DNA of 64,000 nucleotides from Paenibacillus daejeonensis DSM 15491 (GTDB lineage: Bacteria > Bacillota > Bacilli > Paenibacillales > Paenibacillaceae), in assembly GCF_000378385.1 (NCBI RefSeq), contig NZ_KB899662.1, forward strand, positions 1 to 64,000. The letters run 5' to 3'. Below are positions 16,913 through 25,382 of the stretch, one piece after another (positions within the stretch are counted from its first letter, which is position 1; the number at the start of each line of letters is the position of its first letter). The notes under the pieces are model-generated. The model had not been told where the DNA came from. It did no database searches and saw only the letters and a list, made by a program, of their open reading frames with translations. The translations under genes were made by a program, and so were the position numbers.

Positions 16913-18130
16913 TTATTTTCTCTTAAAATTAAGCCACTTGCGCGTATAGTCCTGTAGCTCTTCCAGCCGTCCCTGCTCTGCCAGGGAGCGGACATGACGC
17001 ATATGCTCCTCTAAACGCTGCTCAGACGCTGAAGCCTTGGCGCTGCACGATTGTCTCGCCGACCATCCGATAACGAGCAGACAGACCAGCATCACAGCAC
17101 CCATGCCTGCCAGCAGCAGCCATTGTCTGGTCAGTGACTGCTGCACCTGTCCGTAGTCGGATACGACGGTCAGCACGTAGCGATCGAGCGGCTCCCCATC
17201 AGCGTCCAGAATGCTGGCCACGCGATCAATCGCCACGGGAACGTACTTTTTGAGCACAGACTTGCCCTGGAGGTTCGCCTTGATCGTAATCGGCTCGCCT
17301 GTCTGGTAGACTGTCTCGATGTACTCCAGCTCCCGAGGGTCCGTATACGTGTTGGACCCGTAGAACACAGGCAGCTGTGTAATATGACGCAGCTCCTCGC
17401 CCAGCTCCGTTTCGGTCAGAATTTCGCCAAGCGGAAATGTGCTGGGGTTGATCGCACCAATTTCCAGAATCGACGGATTCTTGTTCAAGGTTTGCTCGAT
17501 CAGCCGGTCGGCTCCCGTCAGCTCCTCGTACTCCCGCTGCATGTCATAGCTTACATAAGGATCAATGATGTAATTGGTCGTCCCGTCGTAATAGTAGCCC
17601 CACTTGCGGACCTTGCTCGTATCCGAAGTCGCAACCTCGAAGGGGCCGGTCCAGAAATTATCCAACGACTGTCCCCAGTCAATAGTCACTTGCCGCTCGT
17701 CAAACAATTGGTTGAACGCCTCGTACCATGGAGTCCAGTTGGCCGTCTTGAGTCCCAACTGCTGGGGATCGGAGGATTTGTAGAGTACGATATTATCTTC
17801 AACTCGCTTGAGCAGCGTAATATGGAGGACGCCCAGCCGCTCGCTCAATTCCTCCAATTGCTCGTTACGCACGTTCTCAATGTCGGCGTCAAGCGCGTAT
17901 TGGGCCGCGATCGAGACGCTGCGCAGCTGACGTCCGATCTGCTCCTGGTATTGCTCCGCACCAAGCCTGGACTGCTCGATGGCAATTTCGATCTGACCAG
18001 CCACCGCGCTTAATTCATGCCCAAGGCTGCGCTCCAGCGACTGCTTGGTCAGCAGATAATAAACCGTATGCGTGCTGCCAACAATAACAATGACAACTAG
18101 CAGGGACTTCCACCACAGATTTCGCTTCAT
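16913..18130 (-). CDS. Membrane-anchored sensor-like protein without an output domain
   Basis: A 405-residue protein with one membrane segment near the N-terminus (LLVVIVIVGSTHTVYYLL), an extracytoplasmic region of about 310 residues and a second membrane segment near residue 350 (WLLLAGMGAVMLVCLLVIGW). A short cytoplasmic tail of about 50 charged residues follows. The outer region begins with a long helix and has alternating WTPWYEAFNQ, WGYYYDGTTNYIIDPYVSYDM and VVSDYGQVQQSL segments, resembling the double-Cache sensors of chemoreceptors and kinases. No kinase, methyl-accepting or GGDEF part is encoded, so it is either a truncated receptor or a signalling subunit. The TPR gene precedes it on the same strand. 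Confidence 0.6.
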   Translation of the reverse strand: MKRNLWWKSLLVVIVIVGSTHTVYYLLTKQSLERSLGHELSAVAGQIEIAIEQSRLGAEQYQEQIGRQLRSVSIAAQYALDADIENVRNEQLEELSERLGVLHITLLKRVEDNIVLYKSSDPQQLGLKTANWTPWYEAFNQLFDERQVTIDWGQSLDNFWTGPFEVATSDTSKVRKWGYYYDGTTNYIIDPYVSYDMQREYEELTGADRLIEQTLNKNPSILEIGAINPSTFPLGEILTETELGEELRHITQLPVFYGSNTYTDPRELEYIETVYQTGEPITIKANLQGKSVLKKYVPVAIDRVASILDADGEPLDRYVLTVVSDYGQVQQSLTRQWLLLAGMGAVMLVCLLVIGWSARQSCSAKASASEQRLEEHMRHVRSLAEQGRLEELQDYTRKWLNFKRK

Positions 18131-18179
18131 CCTCTTGCAACATCCCCTGGTTAATTGTTCTCGTGCATCCGCAATTGCA

Positions 18180-18857
18180 TCAGGACTGGAGCTTGCGCAA
18201 TTTACTCAGCAGTGCCCACCGTCGCTCCTGACGCTTCTTGTAACGGGGCAGCGACTGATAGATCAGCACGGCTTCATCAAATGCCTGCTTGGCTTCTGCC
18301 TTGCGCTCCAGACCCAGGTAGAGCAACCCAAGCTTGTAATACGCTTCACTCGATGAGGAGTGGATATCGCGAAAGGCCTCCAGGTAGCGTATCGCTTCTT
18401 GCGATCTGCCCTGGTCCCCATGCAGTTTTGCAAGCCGCAGGTATGGTTGACCGTATTTGACTCTTGGATTAATGCTTAACGCCTGCTCGATGGCCTCAGC
18501 ACCGCGTTCTGCCTCACCGGTGTGGAGAAGGGCCGTCCCCAGGTCATCCCAGTATTCCGCGGAGTCCGTCATCGCGTCGCCCATCGATTCCAGCGTACTG
18601 CGCGCATCCCGGTAACTCTTGCGTTCGAGCAGCGCCCGTGCAAGCTCATGCTTGGCTGCAATATCATTGGAGTTAAGAAGCAGCTGCTGGCGCAGCTTGG
18701 CAATCCGGCTCCGTCTGCGCAGCGGCTTGGTCAAGCTGGGCGATAACCCCAGAAATCGGCGATCCAACAAATATAGAACAACCAGTAAAATCAGAATGGC
18801 AATAAACGGATTGCCAACAATCCACCACAGCAATGAAAAGATTAAAAATTTCCCCAT
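18180..18857 (-). CDS. TPR-repeat membrane protein
   Basis: A 225-residue protein from the ATG that follows a perfect GGAGGGG site; the longer open frame upstream lacks one. Residues 3-35 form a hydrophobic hairpin (FLIFSLLWWIVGNPFIAILILLVVLYLL), then a basic stop-transfer segment. Residues 85-220 hold three to four tetratricopeptide repeats (AKHELARALLERKSYRDA, DDLGTALLHTGEAERGAEAI, EAYYKLGLLYLGLERKAEA). It is probably a cytoplasmic-facing scaffold; the partner is unknown. The sensor-like gene follows after 49 bases. Confidence 0.75.
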   Translation of the reverse strand: MGKFLIFSLLWWIVGNPFIAILILLVVLYLLDRRFLGLSPSLTKPLRRRSRIAKLRQQLLLNSNDIAAKHELARALLERKSYRDARSTLESMGDAMTDSAEYWDDLGTALLHTGEAERGAEAIEQALSINPRVKYGQPYLRLAKLHGDQGRSQEAIRYLEAFRDIHSSSSEAYYKLGLLYLGLERKAEAKQAFDEAVLIYQSLPRYKKRQERRWALLSKLRKLQS

Positions 18858-19059
18858 AGGTCCCCTCCAGCTCAATTCCTGACCTTTTTTTGAACAGCCT
18901 CTTAAACAATCTAACCTCAATGATAGCATATTTTGGCTGGCTTGGCGGCATACATATTGCATGCGAACAACCACGCAGAGCGCACACTCGCAAGGATAGC
19001 CGGGACCCGTGTCGAAGTTAAGTAGTCTGGAGAAACCGATTGTGGAGAGGAGCATCATC

Positions 19060-20004
19060 ATGCCAACCGAAATGGAACATATTACAGAGCACCTGCCGGG
19101 ATGGCTAGAGGAAAGTCGTCATGCTGCCTCCGAAGGCAAAGTTGCCGACTATATTCCCGAGCTCGCCCACGCCCCTGCCGATGCGCTCGGCTGCACTTTA
19201 ATTGATACGAATGGTAATACCGTTACCGCAGGGGACTGCAGTCTGTCGTTCACGATGCAGAGTATATCGAAGGTCTTTACCTTGCTGCTGGCCCTGATGG
19301 ACCGCGGAGAAGAGCGAGTGTTTAACCATGTCGGGATGGAGCCGTCGGGTGATGACTATAACTCCATGCTGAAGCTTGAGCTCGTGGAGCCTGGCAAGCC
19401 ATTCAATCCCCTTATCAATGCGGGCGCGATCGCAATCACCGCGCTAATCAAAGGAGACAGCACGGATGAGCAATTTACACGGATTCGCGATTTTTTCCGT
19501 ACAATTGCCGGTAACCCTGATATTGATTACAATCACGGGGTCTACACTTCTGAGCAGCAAACGGCACACCGCAATCGCTCCTTGGCTTATTTTCTAAAAG
19601 ATAATGATGTGCTCTCCGATGACACGGAGGTCGAAGATGTACTCGATGTCTACTTCCGGCAGTGCGCCCTTGAAGTGAATTGCGAGCAACTCGCCCGGAT
19701 GGGGATGGTGCTGGCCAATGGCGGATTCGATCTGGTTACTGGCCAAGAGCTTATTCCGTACCGATACGTGCAGATCGCCAAGACCTTCATGGTGACATGC
19801 GGCATGTACAATGCCTCCGGCGAATTCGCCATTCAAGCTGGTATTCCGGCCAAAAGTGGTGTCTCCGGCGGCATTCTTGCCCTGGTTCCTGGACGCTATG
19901 GCATTGGTGTCATTGGACCTTCCCTCAATAGGAAAGGCAACAGCACAGCCGGACTTCATCTACTGCAAAAGCTCTCCGCTCAATATAACTGGAGTATATT
20001 TTAA
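19060..20004 (+). CDS. glsA: Glutaminase A
   Basis: Serine-dependent beta-lactamase-fold glutaminase that hydrolyses glutamine to glutamate and ammonia. The 314-residue length is typical. The catalytic SxxK is in FTMQSISKVFTLLLAL, the second catalytic region is at NPLINAGAIAITAL, and the C-terminal block has SGVSGGILALVPGRYGIGVIGPSLNRKGNS. The ATG was chosen because GGAGAGGAG lies seven bases upstream; an in-frame start further upstream has no site. It is followed at about 120 bases by an SDR gene on the same strand. Confidence 0.95.
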   Translation: MPTEMEHITEHLPGWLEESRHAASEGKVADYIPELAHAPADALGCTLIDTNGNTVTAGDCSLSFTMQSISKVFTLLLALMDRGEERVFNHVGMEPSGDDYNSMLKLELVEPGKPFNPLINAGAIAITALIKGDSTDEQFTRIRDFFRTIAGNPDIDYNHGVYTSEQQTAHRNRSLAYFLKDNDVLSDDTEVEDVLDVYFRQCALEVNCEQLARMGMVLANGGFDLVTGQELIPYRYVQIAKTFMVTCGMYNASGEFAIQAGIPAKSGVSGGILALVPGRYGIGVIGPSLNRKGNSTAGLHLLQKLSAQYNWSIF

Positions 20005-20122
20005 CCCGATCCAACGAATCCTTTTGGAGGTAGGATTTTGCGTTTCTTGCTGTCGTTATAAGGGTAAACGCAAAGTAAATATCTTCGCGGGCGTGTCCCG
20101 CCTTAGGAAAGGATGGATACTT

Positions 20123-20989
20123 ATGCCTTCAAGCAATGGAAAAAAGATTAACCCGCCTCAGCATCAGGATCGCCGCCCGGGGCTGGAGTCCGAGATGCAT
20201 CCGCAACCCGAATTTGACTCCGCCTCATTTCACCCCGGGGGCAAACTCACGGATAAAGTAGCGATTATTACAGGTGGAGACAGTGGAATTGGCAGAGCGG
20301 CAGCCGTCGCCTATGCCAAGGAAGGTGCCGATGTCGTAATCGTGTATTTGAACGAGCATGAGGATGCCAAAGTGACAGAGCGTCATATTGAGCAAGCCGG
20401 GCGTCGCTGCCTGCTGTTGGCCGGAGACGTCGGCGATTCGACCTTCTGCGCCGATGTAGTCAAGCAGACCATTGAAACCTTTGGCAAGCTGGACATCCTG
20501 GTAAACAACGCCGCGGAGCAGCATCCCCAGCAGCAGTTGGAAGACATTTCGGACGAGCAGCTGGAGAAAACCTTCCGTACCAATATCTTCTCGATGTTTT
20601 ACTTAACCAAGGCTGCGCTGCCGCATTTGAAGAAAGGCGCTGCCATTATCAATACGTCCTCGGTAACAGCTTATCGGGGCAGTCCGAACCTGCTTGATTA
20701 CTCTTCGACCAAAGGAGCCATCGTCGCCTTTACGCGCTCGCTGGCTACCAACATCGCTGGCCGGGGCATTCGGGTGAACGGGGTGGCACCAGGACCGATC
20801 TGGACGCCGCTCATTCCTTCGACGTTCGAGGAATCCCAGGTAGCGACATTCGGCGCCGATACACCGATGCAGCGTCCCGGACAACCCGAGGAGCTCGCTC
20901 CAGCCTACGTGTACCTTGCTTGCGACGACTCCTCGTACATGACCGGTCAAATGCTGCATATCAATGGCGGCGAGATTATTAACGGCTAA
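20123..20989 (+). CDS. SDR-family oxidoreductase (YhdF/YdaD-like)
   Basis: Classical short-chain dehydrogenase of 288 residues with a 40-residue N-terminal extension rich in Pro and His (NPPQHQDRRPGLESEMHPQP). This extension is typical of the Bacillus stress-associated YdaD/YhdF/YhxC group. The NAD(P) motif is TGGDSGIGRAAA, the Asn is in LVNNAAEQ, and the catalytic Ser-Tyr-Lys is NTSSVTAYRGSPNLLDYSSTKGA. The family often uses NADP; the substrate is unknown. The chosen ATG follows AGGAAAGGA. A strong terminator follows. Confidence 0.9.
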   Translation: MPSSNGKKINPPQHQDRRPGLESEMHPQPEFDSASFHPGGKLTDKVAIITGGDSGIGRAAAVAYAKEGADVVIVYLNEHEDAKVTERHIEQAGRRCLLLAGDVGDSTFCADVVKQTIETFGKLDILVNNAAEQHPQQQLEDISDEQLEKTFRTNIFSMFYLTKAALPHLKKGAAIINTSSVTAYRGSPNLLDYSSTKGAIVAFTRSLATNIAGRGIRVNGVAPGPIWTPLIPSTFEESQVATFGADTPMQRPGQPEELAPAYVYLACDDSSYMTGQMLHINGGEIING

Positions 20990-21019
20990 TAAGCCTTCTC
21001 CACAACTTATTAAGTCAAC

Positions 21020-21066
21020 AAGGCTGTCTCCCGGCTGCAATGCAGCACAGGGAGACAGCCTTTTTT
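21020..21066 (+). terminator. Terminator of the SDR gene
   Basis: A 12-base perfect stem AGGCTGTCTCCC / GGGAGACAGCCT (21021-21032 with 21050-21061) runs into TTTTTT. Confidence 0.95.
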
Positions 21067-21109
21067 CCTACATCCTATTTAACTAGCAAAACGCCTTCAA
21101 ATTTTATTA

Positions 21110-21264
21110 CGCGGTCAGAGTTGAGTGGAGAGAAGAGGGAAGCTGGAGAAGTGAAACGCTCGCCTTTGTCCCCGGATTTCAACCGCTGAGAGGTTAAATC
21201 AAGAAATCTGGGGGACAACAGCGATCGGAAGCTCCCTCTTCTCGCAACGACTCATAAGAACGCG
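21110..21264. repeat. Long imperfect palindromic intergenic element
   Basis: About 155 bases with nested inverted repeats. GAGAAGAGGGAAGCT (21130) pairs with AGCTCCCTCTTCTC (21230). TTTGTCCCCGGATTTC (about 21165-21180) pairs with GAAATCTGGGGGACAA (about 21204-21219). Outermost, CGCGGTC (21111) pairs with GAACGCG (21258). The whole can fold into one long hairpin. It carries no open frame and no transposase; it resembles a dispersed palindromic unit (REP/MITE-like). Confidence 0.6.
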
Positions 21265-21287
21265 AACGAGATTTTGATTGAGATTTG

Positions 21288-21710
21288 CTAGTCCTCCAAA
21301 AATCGATCTCGGTCCTGCGGATCAGGCCGCATGCAGGCGTCCATCTTGCCAAACCACCGGTAGCGATTGCTCGCAATCCAATCGTATACGGCATCGCGCA
21401 GCCCCCGCGGAATGAACAGCAGCAAGCCGCATAACCGCCACAAGCCACCCAATTGCCGGCCCACCCGCAGCGCTGCCTCCGACTTCATATACAGCTCTCC
21501 GTTTTGCAGCAGCATAAAACTGTCGGCCCCCGCAGCCTGATGCGCATCGACGATACGCTGACCAACCGGGCTCTGCAGTGGGGCAAATTGAAACTGTCTC
21601 CGTTGATCCCGCTTCAGTACAAAACGGACGCTGCGGGTGCACAGGCCACAGACCCCGTCAAATAATAAAATCTGCTCCTGCTTGCCCGACTCGCTTCTAC
21701 TGTTCCTCAT
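21288..21710 (-). CDS. DCC-family thiol-disulfide oxidoreductase-like protein
   Basis: A 140-residue protein with the defining DxxCxxC motif near the N-terminus (LLFDGVCGLCTRSVRFVLKRD). Family features follow: FAPLQSPVGQRIV, then a segment like MLLQNGELYMKSEAALRVGRQLGG, then a hydrophobic stretch and a C-terminal RYRWFGK. DCC (DUF393) proteins are predicted thioredoxin-fold redox proteins of unknown substrate. The gene stands alone between the palindromic element and the divergent arabinose-type regulator. Confidence 0.9.
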   Translation of the reverse strand: MRNSRSESGKQEQILLFDGVCGLCTRSVRFVLKRDQRRQFQFAPLQSPVGQRIVDAHQAAGADSFMLLQNGELYMKSEAALRVGRQLGGLWRLCGLLLFIPRGLRDAVYDWIASNRYRWFGKMDACMRPDPQDRDRFLED

Positions 21711-21778
21711 TGCTCCTCCTGCACTTCTGTTCTGTCTCTCGTGTTAGTCTCCTAATGCAAGTGTACACAAAAAAGCGC

Positions 21779-21807
21779 TTTACAACCAATTTGATTATTG
21801 GTACTCT
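21779..21807 (+). promoter_or_regulatory. Promoter of the regulator/arabinofuranosidase operon, with repeated TTGGTAT motifs
   Basis: TTTACA (21779-21784) and TACTCT (21802-21807) are 17 bases apart, about 50 bases before the regulator ATG. Downstream, imperfect direct repeats of the type ATTGGTAT/ATTGCA (about 21796-21841) lie across the expected transcript start. They could be operator half-sites for autoregulation. Confidence 0.4.
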
Positions 21808-21857
21808 ATTGGCATTAAAGGTATTGCATTGGTATTGCAATCAGCTGGAGGGATGGA

Positions 21858-22880
21858 ATGGACAAAAAACCGCTGCTCCGCGAGCAGCTGGCTACGAGAT
21901 TGCGCGAGCAAATCCTGCAGCTGCAGACGACCTCACCTGTTCGTATCGCTCCTGAGCGAACGCTAGCTGAACAATTTGGCGTCAGCCGGATCAGCATCCG
22001 AGCGGCCGTCAAGCAGTTGGCTCTGGAAGGGCTGCTGTCGCAAACTCAGGGCAGAGGCACATACATTACTCCGCGTTCCCAGGTCCGGACCCTGCATTTG
22101 TTCTGCTCGCCTGACATTAAGGGAACAGACCCGTTTTATAACGAATTTCTAGTCGAGATTACCACGACCGCAGCGCTGCAGGCGATGACGCTGCAGATGG
22201 TCCACGAGTCACAGATTACTCTGCAGGATCCCCACGTGCCGCTGGTTGTCATTGGTGTCATCTCCGATACCCTTAAGACAAAACTGGCTCAGGCTTACCG
22301 AACCATCATTGTGGTTCAGGGGGATGGCCATCTGCCAGGCGCGGTACATCTCAGTTTCGATGATTATGCGATTGGCCAGCGTGCTGCTGCGTTGTTTTTG
22401 GAATCCAATTATCACAAGATTGCCCTGTTAAGCGGGCCTGACCGCTTCCCATCGGCGAATCAGCGCAAGCAGGGATTCCTCGACAAGCTCCATGAGCGCA
22501 ACCTGCAACCGATTACAATAACGAGCAAGATGAACTGGTCTGGAGGCTATCATTCAGCCTCTGAGCTGGAATCGTGGCTGTATCAGGAGGATGAGCCGAA
22601 GGCGCTGTTTGCCGCGAATGACTGGATGGCGGTCGGACTCATTCAGCGGTTCAAGGAGCAGGGGATCGCCATCCCCGAGAAACTGGCTGTGCTGGGCTGT
22701 GACAATATCCAGCTGGCTGCCCAGTTTACGCCGTCCCTGTCCACGTTTGACCTGGATATGAAGCTGCTGACAACTGAACTGTTGCAGTTCCTCAGCAGCG
22801 ACGCGATTCCGACAGAGCAGGAAAGCGTGCACCGCATGCTTCCAGCCACACTGATTCTTAGAGAAACCTTCACCCCCTAA
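21858..22880 (+). CDS. AraR-like transcriptional regulator (GntR HTH + LacI sugar-binding domain)
   Basis: A 340-residue hybrid regulator. Residues 1-75 are a GntR-type winged helix (LREQILQLQ...[40 protein letters not shown]). Residues 80-335 are a LacI-type periplasmic-binding-like sensor ([65 protein letters not shown]). This domain pair is that of B. subtilis AraR, which represses arabinose genes. The gene is 22 bases upstream of a GH51 arabinofuranosidase, which fits L-arabinose as effector; that is inference. Confidence 0.88.
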   Translation: MDKKPLLREQLATRLREQILQLQTTSPVRIAPERTLAEQFGVSRISIRAAVKQLALEGLLSQTQGRGTYITPRSQVRTLHLFCSPDIKGTDPFYNEFLVEITTTAALQAMTLQMVHESQITLQDPHVPLVVIGVISDTLKTKLAQAYRTIIVVQGDGHLPGAVHLSFDDYAIGQRAAALFLESNYHKIALLSGPDRFPSANQRKQGFLDKLHERNLQPITITSKMNWSGGYHSASELESWLYQEDEPKALFAANDWMAVGLIQRFKEQGIAIPEKLAVLGCDNIQLAAQFTPSLSTFDLDMKLLTTELLQFLSSDAIPTEQESVHRMLPATLILRETFTP

Positions 22881-22902
22881 TTTGAGAGGAGCATGGTATT
22901 CC

Positions 22903-24381
22903 ATGGTACAAGTATCCGTTCGTTCGCAAGCAAGTAAAGGTACAATCAACAAAAACATTTACGGTCATTTCTCCGAGCATCTGGGCAGATGTATCTATGA
23001 AGGCATCTGGGTTGGTCATGATTCCCCGATTCCGAATACCGAAGGCATGCGTAATGACGTGCTGGAAGCCCTGCGCGAGCTGAAGGTTCCCGTCCTGCGC
23101 TGGCCTGGCGGCTGCTTTGCAGATGAATACCATTGGCGGGACGGCATCGGCCCTGCCGAGCAGCGTCCACGGATGATCAATACGCACTGGGGCGGAGTTG
23201 TAGAAAATAATCATTTTGGCACGCATGAGTTCTTCCGCCTGTGCGAGCTGATCGGCGCAGAGCCCTACATTAACGGTAACCTGGGCAGCGGCACGGTCCA
23301 TGAGATGCAGCAATGGGTCGAGTATATGACATTTGACGGTGAATCTCCAATGGCCAATGAGCGTCGTGCCAATGGCAAGGAAGAGCCGTGGAAGCTCAAG
23401 TATTTTGGCGTGGGTAACGAGAACTGGGGCTGCGGCGGCAACATGCGTCCGGAATACTATGCCGATGAGTATCGTCGCTATGCCACGTATGTCCGTAATT
23501 ATGGGGACAACAAACTTACCAAAATTGCCTGCGGTCCTAACTCGCACGATTACGAATGGACCGAAGTGCTGATGCGCAATGCCGGCAAATACATGGATGC
23601 GCTCACGCTGCACTACTACACCCTGCCTACTGGCGACTGGAAGAGCAAAGGCTCTGCGACAGATTTTGATGTGGCCGCCTGGTTTACAACCCTGAGACGC
23701 ACGCTCGAAATGGAGACCTTGATCGAGAAGCATTCCGCTATCATGGACAAATACGATCCGGAGAAGCGCGTGGGCCTGTATGTGGATGAGTGGGGCACCT
23801 GGTACGATGTCGAGCCGGGCACCAATCCTGGATTCCTGTATCAGCAAAATACAATGCGTGATGCGCTTGTTGCCGGTATTAACTTGAACTTGTTCAATAA
23901 TCATTGCGACCGTGTCACCATGTCTAATATTGCCCAAATCGTCAACGTGCTCCAAGCGATGATCCTGACCGAGGGCGACCAATTGGTACTGACGCCTACC
24001 TATCATGTATTCCATATGTATCAAGTGCATCAGGATGCCCGTCATGTGGCATTGGAATTCACAAGTCCAGATTATACGTTTGGGGCGGAACGCATTCCAC
24101 AACTGAGCCTGTCTGCATCCATCGACAGCACTGACGCGCTGAACATTTCCATCTGTAATCTGCACCATGAAGATGCGGCAACCATTACGATTGATCTGGA
24201 AGACAACAACCGTACAACGGTTAGCGGCTCCGTTCTGTCTCATAACGCTTTGCAGGGCCACAACAGCTTCGAGCAGCCGGAAGCCGTGAAGCCGCAAGCC
24301 TTCACAGATGCCAAGCTGGAGAACGGCAAGCTGTCTTTGACAGTTCCTGCTGCATCCGTACTTGTGCTGAAGCTTCAATAA
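22903..24381 (+). CDS. Alpha-L-arabinofuranosidase, GH51
   Basis: Intracellular retaining glycosidase that releases L-arabinose from arabino-oligosaccharides; 492 residues, typical of GH51. The acid/base Glu lies in [14 protein letters not shown] and the nucleophile Glu in [14 protein letters not shown]. The N-terminal [20 protein letters not shown] is a family hallmark. There is no signal peptide, as expected for a cytosolic enzyme. The start ATG follows GAGAGGAG at 11 bases, and the gene is co-transcribed with the AraR-like regulator. Confidence 0.96.
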   Translation: MVQVSVRSQASKGTINKNIYGHFSEHLGRCIYEGIWVGHDSPIPNTEGMRNDVLEALRELKVPVLRWPGGCFADEYHWRDGIGPAEQRPRMINTHWGGVVENNHFGTHEFFRLCELIGAEPYINGNLGSGTVHEMQQWVEYMTFDGESPMANERRANGKEEPWKLKYFGVGNENWGCGGNMRPEYYADEYRRYATYVRNYGDNKLTKIACGPNSHDYEWTEVLMRNAGKYMDALTLHYYTLPTGDWKSKGSATDFDVAAWFTTLRRTLEMETLIEKHSAIMDKYDPEKRVGLYVDEWGTWYDVEPGTNPGFLYQQNTMRDALVAGINLNLFNNHCDRVTMSNIAQIVNVLQAMILTEGDQLVLTPTYHVFHMYQVHQDARHVALEFTSPDYTFGAERIPQLSLSASIDSTDALNISICNLHHEDAATITIDLEDNNRTTVSGSVLSHNALQGHNSFEQPEAVKPQAFTDAKLENGKLSLTVPAASVLVLKLQ

Positions 24382-24382
24382 A

Positions 24383-24667
24383 ATGAGTCGCGCGCCAGAA
24401 ACCGCAAGCGGCCGGGAGCCCTGCAAGGGCTGCTCGGCTGATGTGAAGGTGTCTGAGGAGCAGATGGCCAGACTCTGGGAACGGATGGGCCGGCTGCCCG
24501 CCGAGGATCTGGCAGAACCAGAGCTCTATGATGAGCGGTTGGCGTTGTGCCGGGACTGTCCCTCGCTTCAATACGGAACCACCTGTCAGCATTGCGGCTG
24601 CCTGGTGGCTTGGAAAGCCAAGCTTCGGCGATCACGCTGTCCGATGCCCGGGGCAGCCCGGTGGTAA
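24383..24667 (+). CDS. Small cysteine-rich zinc-ribbon-like protein (DUF6171-like)
   Basis: A 94-residue protein with CxxC pairs: CKGCSADV, CRDCPSL and CQHCGCLVAWKAKLRRSRCPMP. This suggests one or two zinc-binding knuckles. The pattern resembles small Bacillales proteins I recall as DUF6171; their function is unknown. It starts two bases after the arabinofuranosidase stop, and a terminator-like hairpin lies about 90 bases further on, so it is probably part of that operon. Confidence 0.7.
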   Translation: MSRAPETASGREPCKGCSADVKVSEEQMARLWERMGRLPAEDLAEPELYDERLALCRDCPSLQYGTTCQHCGCLVAWKAKLRRSRCPMPGAARW

Positions 24668-24673
24668 CTATGT

Positions 24674-24729
24674 CCCCACAAAGTGGGGTTTGGCTTCGAA
24701 GCGTACTCAGGTACTTTGCGGGGGCCCCC
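24674..24729. repeat. Short intergenic palindromic element
   Basis: CCCCACAAAGT (24674-24684) is mirrored by ACTTTGCGGGG (24713-24723) around an inner GCTTCGAAGC palindrome, and the right end runs into GGGGGCCCCC (24720-24729). The compact nested symmetry looks like a dispersed palindromic unit rather than a terminator, as no T-tract follows. Confidence 0.45.
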
Positions 24730-24752
24730 GGAATCTAATACAAGTTAAATGC

Positions 24753-24802
24753 AACACAAAAGGTCATGACCTCCTAAACGGATGGCCATGACCTTTTGTG
24801 TT
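24753..24802. terminator. Perfect 16-base inverted repeat, probable bidirectional terminator
   Basis: AACACAAAAGGTCATG (24753-24768) is exactly mirrored at 24787-24802 with an 18-base loop. The right arm supplies CCTTTTGTGTT rather than a clean T-tract, so it may be a terminator of the arabinofuranosidase operon or a regulatory hairpin for the gene that starts 87 bases later. Confidence 0.5.
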
Positions 24803-24888
24803 ATGCTATGATGTATCAACGTGAATCGGCCGTCGCATCTAATATCGGCGGCGCCAACATTCCAACTCTTGATAACTGGAGGGCTGAC

Positions 24889-25365
24889 ATGCTGACCTTT
24901 GAACAAAAAATTGCTATTATGGCCGAATTTCCCGAGCTGACCCGCAAGGATGTGTCGCTGGGCCGTGTAAACTTCCATTACGAAGACAGCAAGTATGAGA
25001 AAAAAACGGTGGTCCATCATCTGCACCCTAACGGCAACGGCTTCATTTATGCTGCACGCATTCCGGGATTAGAAACGGATGAGAAAGGCTTTATTAACAT
25101 TCGCTCTCACAGTGATCAGGAGCTTCGCGAGCTGCTCCGGGCGGCTATCGATTCCCTCGCTGTCCGCAATGAAAGCGAGCCGCCTCCCATTGGCAAAAAA
25201 ACTAAGCTTGCTGGTCCATGGATCAATGCCGATGGACAACAACTTGTCCTCTCGCATGAAGACAATCTCTGGTATCTCTTTGACGGCCCAAATTTGGAAA
25301 TGGCATTTGAGACAACGGCCGAAGCCCGGGCTTATCTGCAGGAAGAAGGATTCTCCCCCGCGTAG
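24889..25365 (+). CDS. Conserved hypothetical protein
   Basis: A 158-residue soluble protein from the ATG after TGGAGGG. The first half (LTFEQKIAIMAEFPELTRKDVSLGRVNFHYEDSKYEKKTVVHHLHPNGNGFIYA) looks like a compact alpha-beta domain. The second half has an Ile/Leu-rich helix (SDQELRELLRAAIDSLAV) and a strand-rich end (LSHEDNLWYLFDGPNLEMAFETTAEARAYLQEEGF). There is no signal peptide, membrane segment or catalytic motif that I recognise. It converges with the response regulator gene that follows. Confidence 0.75.
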   Translation: MLTFEQKIAIMAEFPELTRKDVSLGRVNFHYEDSKYEKKTVVHHLHPNGNGFIYAARIPGLETDEKGFINIRSHSDQELRELLRAAIDSLAVRNESEPPPIGKKTKLAGPWINADGQQLVLSHEDNLWYLFDGPNLEMAFETTAEARAYLQEEGFSPA

Positions 25366-25382
25366 TTGTCTTCGTCTATCAT

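Noticed and set aside
16913-18130. Methyl-accepting chemotaxis receptor or histidine kinase
   Set aside because: The outer sensor region fits, but the cytoplasmic part after the second membrane segment is only about 50 residues and has no signalling or kinase motif.
21194-21448. 84-residue minus-strand frame in the palindromic element
   Set aside because: It overlaps the DCC-family gene in another frame and the inverted repeat; no ribosome site.
22870-24426. 518-residue minus-strand open frame
   Set aside because: Antisense shadow of the GH51 arabinofuranosidase, whose catalytic motifs are clear; composition is unlike a protein.
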